From an uncultured Oscillochloris sp. (lineage in GTDB: Bacteria > Chloroflexota > Chloroflexia > Chloroflexales > Chloroflexaceae), in the NCBI GenBank assembly GCA_903887465.1, contig CAISPW010000042.1, positions 1-34,107 on the forward strand: a DNA stretch of 34,107 nt. The letters are read 5' to 3'. A program made the position numbers and the translations under genes. Shown one piece after another: positions 1 to 7,954 of the stretch. Position 1 is the stretch's first letter; the number at the start of each line of letters is the position of its first letter. The notes beneath the pieces were generated by a model. The model did not search any database, was not told the DNA's origin, and saw only the letters and a program-made list of their open reading frames with translations.

Positions 1-85
1 CCTGAAACTCGACCGGGGTCAAGCTGGTGAGCGCCAAGACGCGATCCGCATTGGCTTCGATCTGCTCATACGACAATCGACCCAT
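1..85 (-). CDS. IS5-like transposase, N-terminal fragment (runs off left edge)
   Basis: Reading the minus strand from an ATG at 83-85 gives 28 codons (MGRLSYEQIEANADRVLALT, then SLTPVEFQ) that remain open to the window edge. The pattern of a short YEQI segment followed by LxxLTSLTPxEF resembles the N-terminus of IS5-group DDE transposases, where this segment precedes the helix-turn-helix. A good ribosome binding site (GGAGGT) lies 6-7 bases before the ATG. An extended -10 (TGGTATACT on the minus strand, about 112-120) could drive it. The catalytic domain is outside the window, so neither the family nor the intactness of the element can be settled here. It is the first sign that this locus is a hotspot for mobile DNA. 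Confidence 0.55.
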   Translation of the reverse strand, partial: MGRLSYEQIEANADRVLALTSLTPVEFQ

Positions 86-359
86 CCTGCACCTCCGGTA
101 TCGTTCGGTGCAGTATACCATAAATCGGAATAACCTTTAATGGCTAACCCGGCCCGGAGCCGCGCTTATGCTCACTGTGGCCAAGACCCCGCAGGTTTTC
201 ATCGAGGCCGAGGAGAGCATCAGTGCTGCGACTTGCGTCTGAACGTCCCACACTAGATGGTGCAGCGGTGTGGTGCTTTCCCTGTCCATCGTGACACTTT
301 TTGGCACCAGTGATGTTAAAATAAAGATAGCCGGTAAGATGAGAAGTTGCGGGTTGAGC

Positions 360-1544
360 ATGCCAGCAGTAAACCCAAAAGTTTTGATATGGGCGCGAGA
401 AACGGCAGGCTTATCGCTTGAGGCTGCCGCGCGCGCGCTTGATCTTAATGACACCCAAACGAAAACGGGTAAAGAGAAACTCGCTGCATTTGAGGCTGGT
501 AAAGAATTTCCAACACGCCAGTTGCTTTTGAAGATGTCGAACAAGTATCGGCGTTCTCTCCTCGTATTCTACTTGGACACTCCTCCGGTGAAGGGTGACC
601 GAGGACAAGATTTTCGTGCGCTTCCGGGTGGACACTCGGAAGATGATGTGTTGCTCGACGCGCTCATTCGCGATTTAAAAAGTCGCCAAGCCCTTGTGAG
701 ATCTTTACTTGAGGATGAAGATGCAGAAAAAATCGCCTTCATTGGTTCTGCCAATATGACTCAAGGGGCGGAGATAGTTGCACAAAACATTCGTTCAGTC
801 ATAGGCTTTAGTTTAGAGAAGTTCCGTGCAGGAAGGACGGCAGAAGATGCGTTCTCTTATCTTCGAGATCGAATCGAGAGCGTAGGTATTTTTGTTCTTC
901 TTGCTGGTAATTTAGGCAGTCATCACACGAAAATTCCTATTGAAACATTCCGCGGTTTTGCTATAGCTGATCCAACTGCACCATTTATAGTAGTTAACGA
1001 CCAGGATGCCAAATCGGCCTGGTCCTTTACCGCGCTTCACGAGACTACCCACCTCTGGCTTGGTACGACAGGTGTAAGTGGCACATCGACTGAGGCTACA
1101 ATTGAGAAATTCTGCAATGATGTTGCGGGAACACTCTTGTTACCTGCACTAGAGATGCAGGAGTTACATAGAATTCAGTCACTCCCACTTGCAGATGCCG
1201 TCAATCAAATCTCAATATTTGCTAAAGCAAGAAAAGTCAGCCGTGCGATGGTTGCATATAAATTGTTGCGATTGAGAAGTATTGACGAAGTCACATGGCA
1301 TGAGTTGAATGCTTCTTTCCGCCAAGAGTGGATTGAAGGACAGGCGAAGAAAAATGAGAAAGACAAGCCGATAGAAGGCGGCCCTAATTATTACGTAGTT
1401 CGCCGTCACCGGCTTGGGAAAGCATTATTGCGTCTTGTTCGTAGTTTAGTCAACACTGGCACGCTTACCCCAACGAAAGCAGGTAAGGTGCTTGGTGTCA
1501 AACCACGAAATGTAGAGCCATTGTTGAAAGATTTATCAGTTTAA
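360..1544 (+). CDS. XRE-family regulator fused to ImmA/IrrE-like metallopeptidase (probable antitoxin)
   Basis: This 394-residue protein has an N-terminal helix-turn-helix-like segment (about residues 5-65, with WARETAGLSLEAAARAL typical of XRE domains). A C-terminal ImmA/IrrE zinc peptidase domain follows, with the HExxH motif H227-E228-T-T-H231 and a downstream acidic helix near residues 245-262. ImmA-type proteins cleave or sense repressors; in this domain order they often serve as antitoxin-like partners of a neighbouring toxin. The start at 360 is chosen because homology begins at MPAVNPKVLIWARE; the frame is open back to 270 but the extra residues look non-coding. An ATG at 339 is the alternative. 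The DUF4411 PIN gene follows after 11 bases, so the two are probably co-transcribed. Base composition is clearly lower in GC than the genes to the right, suggesting recent acquisition. Confidence 0.82.
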   Translation: MPAVNPKVLIWARETAGLSLEAAARALDLNDTQTKTGKEKLAAFEAGKEFPTRQLLLKMSNKYRRSLLVFYLDTPPVKGDRGQDFRALPGGHSEDDVLLDALIRDLKSRQALVRSLLEDEDAEKIAFIGSANMTQGAEIVAQNIRSVIGFSLEKFRAGRTAEDAFSYLRDRIESVGIFVLLAGNLGSHHTKIPIETFRGFAIADPTAPFIVVNDQDAKSAWSFTALHETTHLWLGTTGVSGTSTEATIEKFCNDVAGTLLLPALEMQELHRIQSLPLADAVNQISIFAKARKVSRAMVAYKLLRLRSIDEVTWHELNASFRQEWIEGQAKKNEKDKPIEGGPNYYVVRRHRLGKALLRLVRSLVNTGTLTPTKAGKVLGVKPRNVEPLLKDLSV

Positions 1545-1555
1545 GGAACTGCTTG

Positions 1556-2059
1556 ATGCTGTACCTCCTCGATGCCAACGTCTTGATTACAGCAAGTAAT
1601 ACATATTACCCCATTGATGTGGTTCCGGAATTTTGGGAATGGCTCTTATATGCCGGAAAACAAAATCTTGTCAAAATACCATTTGAGATCATGGAGGAAA
1701 TCAAAGCCGGTCGGAAAGAGAATGATCTATTACTGGACTGGATCAATGAGAAAGAGAATACAAGCACCTTAATACTTGACGAAGAGGTACGCATGGATTT
1801 GGTGCAGCAGGTAGTCAGCCGAGGTTATGCAGAAAATTTAAATGATGACGAGATTGAACAAATAGGACGAGATCCGTTTCTGGTAGCCTACGCACTCGCA
1901 TCGCCTCCTCGGTGTGTTGTTACGATTGAGGTGTCACGACCTGCAAAGAAAAGGCAAAACCGCAAGCTGCCCGATGTGTGCAACACCTTCGGTGTCCAGT
2001 GGTGTGATACATTTGCGTTCAACCGTGAGCTTGGTTTCCGTACTTCTTGGCGGCGTTAA
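1556..2059 (+). CDS. DUF4411 family PIN-domain protein (probable toxin)
   Basis: This 167-residue protein begins MLYLLDANVLITASNTYY, the first PIN-domain motif with its catalytic Asp at residue 6. Further acidic residues follow in EIMEEIK and in the NDDEIEQIGRDPFLVAYAL segment, and the KRQNRKLPDVCN stretch near the end is typical of DUF4411. PIN proteins are metal-dependent RNases; DUF4411 members are usually found directly behind an XRE/ImmA gene, as here, and are taken to be the toxin of the pair. A TTG at 1553 directly precedes the chosen ATG. The stop codon lies within a base or two of the point where a minus-strand thioredoxin gene loses homology, so this stop marks, or nearly marks, the right end of the inserted module. 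RNase activity is inferred, not shown. Confidence 0.82.
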   Translation: MLYLLDANVLITASNTYYPIDVVPEFWEWLLYAGKQNLVKIPFEIMEEIKAGRKENDLLLDWINEKENTSTLILDEEVRMDLVQQVVSRGYAENLNDDEIEQIGRDPFLVAYALASPPRCVVTIEVSRPAKKRQNRKLPDVCNTFGVQWCDTFAFNRELGFRTSWRR

Positions 2060-2279
2060 GAGGGTGTCCAATAACGTCATACTGCTCCGCGAGCAGCGGG
2101 GCATGGTCAATACGCACGGTCGCAACCCGCAGGCGCTCATGGTAGGTTACGGCAATGCGCGCAAGGGTCGGCATCAGGATGCGACATGCGGGACACCGCT
2201 GCATGCCAAAGCAGACAAGCACCGGGCAATCAGTGTGAAGCACCTGCCGGACAAAGGTCGCTTCGGTGATGAGCATCAT
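2019..2279 (-). pseudogene. Thioredoxin-like protein, 3' end lost at the toxin-antitoxin insertion
   Basis: The first 73 residues read as a thioredoxin fold: LVCFGMQRCPACRIL carries a CPAC redox motif (C29 and C32), followed by the RVATVRIDHAP strand and QYDVIGHP, where P73 corresponds to the conserved cis-Pro. A thioredoxin should continue for roughly 30 more residues with a strand rich in hydrophobic residues. Instead the reading frame runs into LNAAKKYGNQAHG and stops. That tail is antisense to the last 41 bases of the DUF4411 gene. Homology therefore ends at about 2060, one base from the PIN stop codon. I infer that insertion of the ImmA/PIN module removed the C-terminal third. The product would lack the last beta strand and helix and is unlikely to be stable. 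Confidence 0.62.
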
Positions 2280-2331
2280 AGCGGTATCCGCTCTGGCACG
2301 ATGGGTCTCTCTCTAGCCCACTTCGCGCGAG

Positions 2332-2979
2332 TCAGCCGGATGAGTCGCGCGAACCATCACCCTTAGCCTGTGCACGCGGGTGCTTGCTCGGCGGCGTGAG
2401 TGCCTTGATCGTCCGCCCGGCGGCCGAGTCGGCGATCAGGGTTTCCAGCCGTTTCTGGCGCGTCTCCGCCTTCTTTGCGCTCATCACCCAGCGGATCGCC
2501 GCCTGCCGATACGAGGGCGGGCGGGCGGTGAAAAAGGCCCACGCAGACTCGTCAACCCGGAACTGCGCCTCGAACGGCTCGTCAAAGGTTGCGGCGTGGC
2601 GCTGCTCGTAGGAGTAGATTGCCGTGCGCTCAGGGCGGCGCGCATCAAAGGCCCGCAGCCCGGCTGGCCGCATGCGCCCCTCGGCGGTGAGCACCGCGAC
2701 CCGCGCGACATTGACGGCGCTCCAGGTGCTATCGGGCTTGCGGGGCGTGAAGCGAATGCGATAGCGCTGGTCATTGATCGTCTTCCGCAGCCCGTCGATC
2801 CAGCCGAAGCAGAGTGCCACATCGACCGACTCGGGCCAGGTGATGCTGGGCTGGCCAGAACCCTTCTTGTAATAGCCGACCCACAGCTCCTGGGCCGAGA
2901 CGTGGTGCTGCTCCAGCCAGGCCGCAAATGCTGCCGCTGTCGTGAAGAAGACTGCCGCGTTCTCCTGGTTATCGCTCAT
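2332..2979 (-). CDS. YdeI/OmpD-associated family protein
   Basis: The 215-residue protein matches the YdeI family pattern. An N-terminal FFTTAAAFAAWLEQHHVSAQELWVGYYKK block is followed by the highly characteristic SVDVALCFGWIDGLRKTIND and RYRIRFTPRKPDSTWSAVNV blocks, then a helical C-terminus ending in the YRQAAIRWVMSAKKAETRQKRLETLI repeat region. Members are small cytosolic proteins linked to bacteriocin or cationic-peptide tolerance in some bacteria; the biochemical function is unknown. The start is set at MSDNQENAAV, although an upstream ATG five codons earlier is in frame. It lies 30 bases downstream of the dinB-like gene and on the same strand, part of a run of minus-strand genes that ends in the damaged thioredoxin gene. 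Confidence 0.85.
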   Translation of the reverse strand: MSDNQENAAVFFTTAAAFAAWLEQHHVSAQELWVGYYKKGSGQPSITWPESVDVALCFGWIDGLRKTINDQRYRIRFTPRKPDSTWSAVNVARVAVLTAEGRMRPAGLRAFDARRPERTAIYSYEQRHAATFDEPFEAQFRVDESAWAFFTARPPSYRQAAIRWVMSAKKAETRQKRLETLIADSAAGRTIKALTPPSKHPRAQAKGDGSRDSSG

Positions 2980-3009
2980 CGCACACATTGCCACCTTAAC
3001 ACGGGCTCG

Positions 3010-3549
3010 CTATGCGTTGTCTTGCCCTTCGGTCCATTCCCGAAACTCCCCGGTCTCCACCATATACTGCCAGGTACTCAGATCGGGCGGCTCCAGCCCC
3101 AGCTGCGTGATGATGGTCGCGATCTGCGTCCGGTGCTCGGTCGCATGGGTCACCTCCTGGACGATGAGGCTCGCGAGCGGGTACGCGCAGACCAGCCCCT
3201 GCTCGCGCTCCCGAACGATGGTGTCCTTCCGCGCCGAACGCGCCAGCTGGAGCAGCTCATCGCCAGCCCAGCGGGCTACGTCCTGCAATGCCGCGAACCC
3301 GGGAAGCGGGTCGCCGGTAAGCGCGTGGGGAGGGCGCTTGCCATTGACCCGCTCCACGTAGCTCACCTCGGCCCTGAGGATGTGTACCAGCGTCGCACGG
3401 ATCGAGCCGTAGCCCCCGATCGCCGTGGCGTCGAGCGCGGCATCGCTGACCTGCGCGCAAAACTCCAGCAGTTTCAGATTGGCCCAGGTGTTGTGCGCGA
3501 ACAACGTGGTCACCACGCTGGAATCGCCGTGTGCATCTGCGTGCGTCAT
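3010..3549 (-). CDS. DinB family protein (putative metal-dependent four-helix bundle)
   Basis: This 179-residue protein has the DinB/YfiT-like layout: an N-terminal LFAHNTWANLKLLEFC helix, then GGYGSIRATLVHILRAEVSYVERV, and a third helix with VTHATEHRTQIATIITQLG. The three histidines H56, H135 and H139 fit the metal triad of the family. DinB-superfamily proteins include bacillithiol and mycothiol transferases and many stress-induced proteins of unknown substrate; nothing here identifies the thiol cofactor. It sits 22 bases after the tyrosine recombinase on the same strand and may be cargo or flanking chromosome. Confidence 0.85.
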   Translation of the reverse strand: MTHADAHGDSSVVTTLFAHNTWANLKLLEFCAQVSDAALDATAIGGYGSIRATLVHILRAEVSYVERVNGKRPPHALTGDPLPGFAALQDVARWAGDELLQLARSARKDTIVREREQGLVCAYPLASLIVQEVTHATEHRTQIATIITQLGLEPPDLSTWQYMVETGEFREWTEGQDNA

Positions 3550-3571
3550 CGTATCCTCCTCCTTCGGTATA

Positions 3572-4657
3572 CTACGTCTGTAGTTTCACCCGCTCGTTCG
3601 CCACCTTCGCCCGCTCGACGTAGCGCCGGGGCATGGCCAGCGAGGCCCAGCCACCGGCCTCCTGGAGCGCGAGCAGGTCGGTGCCGCCAGCGATCGCCGC
3701 TGACGCCCAATAATGACGGCCATCGTGCGGGGAGAGATTGGCGAGGCCAATGCCTGCGCCGAGGAGCTGCACGCGGGCTTGGATGGAGCGGATGCCGAGC
3801 GTCCCGTGCAGCCCCCCGCCTCTGCGACTGCCGAGCAGCAGCGCCTCCGCTGCGGCTGCGCCGGCGCGATCATGCGCGAGGTAGGCCAGAGCGGCGCGCA
3901 GCGTGGCGGTCGAGAGCAGGTGCGTCTGGTGGAGGTCAACCTTCTCGCGGTAGAAGGTCAGCGTGCCGGCGGCGAGATCGACCGACCCGATGGTGAGCAC
4001 GGCCAGCTCGCCGACGCGCAGGCCGTGGTCCAGCAGCAGGCAGATCAGCAGCGCATCGCGCCGGCCCTGCGGCGTATCGGCGGGCTGCTCCTTGAGCGCC
4101 CGGGCGTGGGCGAGCGAGAGCCGAACTGCCTGGGGCTTCTTGGTGCTCCGGCGGGTGGTGGCGCGATCCGCATCAAGGTTGCGGCCCTGTTTGCGCCCGT
4201 AGCCCTTCACCGCAGTGATCAACGCGGCCTGCTCGGTGGAAAGCGCGCCGGCCTGCGCCGCGAGCCGCGTGTAGGATTTGATCGTCGCCAGCGAGCGGTT
4301 GAGGGTCGCCAGCGCGTAGCCCTCGCGCAGCATCCAGCGCTTGAAACCCTCGACGAGGCCCCAGGTGAACCCAGCCCAGGCTGTCGGCTCGACCGCCAGC
4401 GCGCCGACGGCGACGCCGACATCGGCCAGGTACAGCACGCAGCGGGCCAGATCCTGATCCTGAGTAACCCGCGTGTGGGGCGCGAGCTGCGCGCGGTAGG
4501 ACGCGAAGATCGCCGCCGTCGCCGCCTGATCGGCGGCGGCAGACGCCAGGGCGAGCGCCGACCGTGAGGGTTCGCGCCGCGCCAGTGCGGTAGTGCTCGC
4601 GACCAAGTCGCCATCAACCATCGGGATGGGCTGCTCGCTCACGCTCGTACCCCTCAT
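3572..4657 (-). CDS. Tyrosine recombinase/integrase
   Basis: A 361-residue site-specific recombinase. An N-terminal SAM-like core-binding domain (about residues 50-155, including TLNRSLATIKSYTRLAAQAG) precedes the catalytic domain. Catalytic residues can be placed as R214 (LLDHGLRVGEL), K239 (FYREKV), H311 and R314 (LSPHDGRHYWAS), W337 at the His/Trp position (EAGGWAS) and the nucleophile Y346 (MPRRYVERA), so the enzyme looks intact. The ATG overlaps the stop of the DUF5655 gene by 4 bases, so the two are translationally coupled. Its target site cannot be proven, but a 14-7-14 inverted repeat lies about 480 bases upstream of its start (5139-5173). It could mobilise the adjoining defence operon. 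Confidence 0.9.
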   Translation of the reverse strand: MRGTSVSEQPIPMVDGDLVASTTALARREPSRSALALASAAADQAATAAIFASYRAQLAPHTRVTQDQDLARCVLYLADVGVAVGALAVEPTAWAGFTWGLVEGFKRWMLREGYALATLNRSLATIKSYTRLAAQAGALSTEQAALITAVKGYGRKQGRNLDADRATTRRSTKKPQAVRLSLAHARALKEQPADTPQGRRDALLICLLLDHGLRVGELAVLTIGSVDLAAGTLTFYREKVDLHQTHLLSTATLRAALAYLAHDRAGAAAAEALLLGSRRGGGLHGTLGIRSIQARVQLLGAGIGLANLSPHDGRHYWASAAIAGGTDLLALQEAGGWASLAMPRRYVERAKVANERVKLQT

Positions 4658-5007
4658 TCGCCCTGCTGATACGCCTCGCGCAGCCAGCCGACGATCTCCG
4701 CGTCCACGTCCTCCGGGCGCGCAAGCCTGACCTCGTTGTGGTAGCGGTGCTTCGAGACCTGCTCGACCCGGGCAACCCGAGGGCTCGGGATGGGTTGGGC
4801 AGTGCGCAGATTCAGGATGAGCCAGCGCTTGCGCGGGTGGACGCCCGCGAATCCGCTCGTCCGAACGAGGTGGATCGAGGTTTTCTTGGGGTCTTCGCGC
4901 ACCGGCCCGATTGTCTGGAGCGTCGTAAGCAGGCGCTCATAGGTCGCCCGCACCACCGGGTCGCCGCCGGCGAACAGCGCGGCGACCGCATCTTGAGTCT
5001 CGCTCAT
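4654..5007 (-). CDS. DUF5655 domain protein
   Basis: This 117-residue protein carries the recognisable DUF5655 signature: DPKKTSIHLVRTSGFAGVHPRKRWLILNLRT, then SPRVARVEQVSKHRYHNEVRLARPEDVDAEIVGWLREAY. The function is unknown; the fold is thought to be DNA or nucleotide binding in some annotations, but I see no catalytic motif. The start MSETQDAV is preferred because the upstream in-frame extension to 5058 (MYNSNTRSIQRHRR) does not look conserved and AGGAG lies just before this ATG. A possible -10 (TACAAT on the minus strand) lies at 5050-5055, though with a poor -35. Stop and start overlap by 4 bases (ATGA) with the recombinase gene. Confidence 0.78.
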   Translation of the reverse strand: MSETQDAVAALFAGGDPVVRATYERLLTTLQTIGPVREDPKKTSIHLVRTSGFAGVHPRKRWLILNLRTAQPIPSPRVARVEQVSKHRYHNEVRLARPEDVDAEIVGWLREAYQQGE

Positions 5008-5138
5008 CGCATGGCTCCTGCGGTGTCGTTGAATAGAACGGGTGTTGCTATTGTACACCGCAGGCCGCAGATGCGCCAGCAGGTGATCCGCTCCGAGGTG
5101 CTGGGAGTCCTTGGCGGAGGCGGGCGGCGGGAAGCTAG

Positions 5139-5173
5139 ATAGACTCCTATAAGTGAAAGTTATACGAGTCTAT
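5139..5173. repeat. 14-7-14 inverted repeat, candidate recombinase core site
   Basis: Left arm ATAGACTCCTATAA (5139-5152) and right arm TTATACGAGTCTAT (5160-5173) are complementary at 13 of 14 positions around a 7-base centre, GTGAAAG. It lies between the 3' end of the helicase gene and the DUF5655/recombinase pair. No T-tract follows on either strand, so it is not an ordinary intrinsic terminator. Two 11-14 bp arms around a 6-8 bp centre is the layout of tyrosine-recombinase crossover sites. An operator or an mRNA 3' hairpin are the alternatives. Confidence 0.5.
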
Positions 5174-5209
5174 GTTACAGTACGGGGCCTGCCTTGCAGC
5201 TTTCCCTCA

Positions 5210-7954
5210 TCACCACCCTTGGCTCAGCACCCGTCGTTGCTCCGCTGCGTCCAGCACGGTCGCACAGGACTCCCAGTCCACCGGCTCAACCTTTGCGTAG
5301 CGTACCTCGAAGGGGTGGGCGCGCGGAATTTCGTCGATGATCTTACGCGCCCGCTCTTGTTCGCCCAGCGCCACAGCCACCCAGGCGTCTTCGAGTACGT
5401 CGGGTATCTGGCCGAAGAGCTGGAAGATGTCCTGGAGCCGGCTGGAGAGCAACTCGTGAACGCGATCTTCCACTGAGCCTCGGTAGCGCAAGTTGTACAC
5501 CTCGACCCTGCTATGTACCTGCCCGATACGCTGGATGCGGCCCTTGCGCTGTTCAAGCCGGGTCGGGTTCCAGGGCAAGTCCAGGTTGATCAGCCTGGCC
5601 AATGTCTGTAGATTCAGGCCCTCGGAAGCGGCGTCGGTTCCTAGGAGCAGCCGCAGTTCGCCAAGCCGAACCATCTTCTTCAGCTCCTCGCGCGTTTGCT
5701 TGCGCCACTCGCCGTGAAGTATGATGCCTGAATTCGCCGGCCCAGAATAAAGCGCAATTGGCTCGTCTGGCAGCTCCTCCGTAAGCCGTTCGGCGAGCCA
5801 TTGGATCGAGTCGCGGTACTGGCTGAAGACAATACAGCCCAGCTTTAGCCAGCCTTGGTCGATAAGTAACTCCCGCACCTTCTCGTACTTCGGGTCGCGG
5901 CCCTGGTTGGCAGCCAGCGCATCCACGAAGCGCTCTAGCAAGTCACGCTCAGTTGGCGTGAGGGTGCGCGACATACTCTCGGCAGCGCTATGCAGCGGGG
6001 TTTCGCTGTCGATGTCGTCGTCCTCCTCATCGGGCTCCTCGATGTCCGCCCAGTTGCCAAGCATGCGCTCGGCCGTGACTTTGCCTGCATAGACGGTGCT
6101 TCCAACTCGCCGTAGCAGGAGTGTCTTGAGGAATCCAGCCCCGCGTACGCGCGTGCTGAGTTGCTTACAGAACTCTTCAGCCCGTTCATAGGCGGTCTGA
6201 AGGTAGATCGGCAGTCCGATGGCCTCTTCGTCACGCTCGCCGAGCACCTCAACGTGAATTGGGTCGAGCAGAGGCTCTCCGCTCTCAGGGTGGCGCTGCT
6301 CTTCTAGCTGCTTCCGCGTGCGCCGAATGATCCGACAGATAAATGGGTTGCGGCTCTCAACAAAGTCACTGAACTGTGACTTGAGCCGGGATCGCACACT
6401 TACGCCCAGATCCATAAGTCGGCTGCCGCTGGCCACCGCAACCCCATCGTCGAGGCGTAACTCGCGTCTTAGCCGCTCGTAGAAAGGCCCCTCCGCCTTT
6501 AAGGGCAACGGATTGCGCAGCCACTCCCATTGCTCGCTCTCATCAGCAGGCAGCTCACGTCGCCCCATGAGCAGACCCAGTGCCTCCACCGGCTGCCGCC
6601 ATCGGCTGTACGCATTGCCAAGCACGGACTCGTTGCCGTAGCTCAGCACGTTAAGGAGATCCCATGCCTCTACTGGCCGCAGCTGTACAGGCGTCGCGGT
6701 AGCGAGGAGCAGGCTTCGGGTTCGCTCGGCGATCTGGTACATAAAGGCCAGGAGGTTGTTTGGGTCGGGCTTCTCGCCATCGCGCCGGTCGCCGAGGTTC
6801 TGGCGACGTGCGCGGTGGGCCTCGTCGAGGATGACGCAGTCGTATTCTCCTTTTAGCAGGTACTCTACAGCGACCGAGCGGTGACTGATCAGGCCCCCAG
6901 AGATGATACCGACTCTCCGTGGGCAGCGACGGATCGCCTCTGGTCCTGCGGCCGGATGCTCGAAGTCACGCTCATCGACCCACTGTTTCCCATTCCAGAC
7001 AGCTGAGGGCATATCGAGAAGGTCACGTAGCTCGCCCTGCCACTGCCACACCAAGGTCTTTGGGCAGATCACAAGAACCGGCTTTGTGCCAGCCAGCGCA
7101 ATCAGCTTGGCCGCCATTGCGAGCTGGAGCGTTTTTCCAAGACCCACCTGGTCGGCCAGGACATAGCGTGCCTTGCCCTGTGGGCCATGGTGTGCGTCCA
7201 TAACGGTCTTGACGAAATACTTCTGATGCTCCCAGAGGCCAGCTTCGCGACGGTAGACGGGTGCTTCAACCAGGGCTACTGCTGGCTCAGGTGGAGTATC
7301 TTCGGGGGCACCACCGATCCATTCACCGACGCTACTGAGCACGTGCCGTCGGGCCAGGCGTTCGATGTCCTGCACGACCGCATCGGCCAGCGTCACGGCG
7401 TAGGGCGAGCCCCAGAGGGCGTCGAATTCTTCCTGTACCCAAGCGACAGCCTCAGACGACGGGTCTTCCCAGAGCAACTCGTAATTAATCTGCCAGGCGA
7501 ACTTCGACTCGTTGACGCTCCCCATGAAGCTCGTCGCGCTCCCATCGGCAAAGGTGATCACGCCAGCTTTGCCGTGGATAAGCCCAAACACGCTGTCCGG
7601 GAGCACCTTGACCGCCATCTTGCCGCTGGACAGCATGTCATAGAGGCGCTGGAAGCGGTTGCGTGCCTGCGGCTCGCCCTGGCCCTGGAGCAGGTTCTCT
7701 GGCTGTGATCCGCACCAGGCCCGTCGCAGCGCGGCTTCAGCTGCTCGGGCCGTGCGGACATCATGGGGGTGAAGATCTGAGTTGCACACCACCCGAATCT
7801 GCCCGGTGACTTGTGCTAACTCCTCGCCCGCGACCTCCAGCAGCGACGAGCTGAAGTAGCCGGCGATGCGATCATAGCGCTGTGCGTTGCGCAGGCGCTC
7901 AGCGAGGAAGGAGCGGTCGAGGCGCTGGCGGCGGGATGAGTAGCGAGTGATCAC
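5210..7954 (-). CDS. PLD-SNF2 helicase of DUF499/DUF1156 defence cassette
   Basis: This 914-residue protein fuses a phospholipase D-like domain to a SNF2/HepA-type helicase. In the N-terminal part, IHGKAGVITFADGSATSFMGSVNES gives the HKD-type motif (H127, K129, GS at 145-146, N148, E149). The helicase core shows Walker A GLGKT (271-275), DEAH (377-380), motif III LLATATP (about 416-422) and motifs V-VI near the C-terminus: GTDAASEGLNLQ and QRKGRIQRIGQ (802-812). SNF2 enzymes translocate on double-stranded DNA; a single HKD motif could give nuclease activity, perhaps as a dimer. The start codon is GTG at 7952-7954 and overlaps the DUF4276 stop by 4 bases. It is the last gene of the six-gene operon. 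The combination of helicase and methyltransferase recalls DISARM and type III restriction, but the partner proteins differ. Confidence 0.9.
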   Translation of the reverse strand: MITRYSSRRQRLDRSFLAERLRNAQRYDRIAGYFSSSLLEVAGEELAQVTGQIRVVCNSDLHPHDVRTARAAEAALRRAWCGSQPENLLQGQGEPQARNRFQRLYDMLSSGKMAVKVLPDSVFGLIHGKAGVITFADGSATSFMGSVNESKFAWQINYELLWEDPSSEAVAWVQEEFDALWGSPYAVTLADAVVQDIERLARRHVLSSVGEWIGGAPEDTPPEPAVALVEAPVYRREAGLWEHQKYFVKTVMDAHHGPQGKARYVLADQVGLGKTLQLAMAAKLIALAGTKPVLVICPKTLVWQWQGELRDLLDMPSAVWNGKQWVDERDFEHPAAGPEAIRRCPRRVGIISGGLISHRSVAVEYLLKGEYDCVILDEAHRARRQNLGDRRDGEKPDPNNLLAFMYQIAERTRSLLLATATPVQLRPVEAWDLLNVLSYGNESVLGNAYSRWRQPVEALGLLMGRRELPADESEQWEWLRNPLPLKAEGPFYERLRRELRLDDGVAVASGSRLMDLGVSVRSRLKSQFSDFVESRNPFICRIIRRTRKQLEEQRHPESGEPLLDPIHVEVLGERDEEAIGLPIYLQTAYERAEEFCKQLSTRVRGAGFLKTLLLRRVGSTVYAGKVTAERMLGNWADIEEPDEEDDDIDSETPLHSAAESMSRTLTPTERDLLERFVDALAANQGRDPKYEKVRELLIDQGWLKLGCIVFSQYRDSIQWLAERLTEELPDEPIALYSGPANSGIILHGEWRKQTREELKKMVRLGELRLLLGTDAASEGLNLQTLARLINLDLPWNPTRLEQRKGRIQRIGQVHSRVEVYNLRYRGSVEDRVHELLSSRLQDIFQLFGQIPDVLEDAWVAVALGEQERARKIIDEIPRAHPFEVRYAKVEPVDWESCATVLDAAEQRRVLSQGW

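Noticed and set aside
301-322. TTGGCA and TAAAAT as a promoter for the ImmA gene
   Set aside because: The spacing is only 10 bases; a better pair was not found.
2380-3996. 538-residue open frame on the plus strand
   Set aside because: It is antisense to the YdeI, DinB and recombinase genes, is rich in Arg, Pro and Ala without domains, and is explained by GC-rich codon structure.
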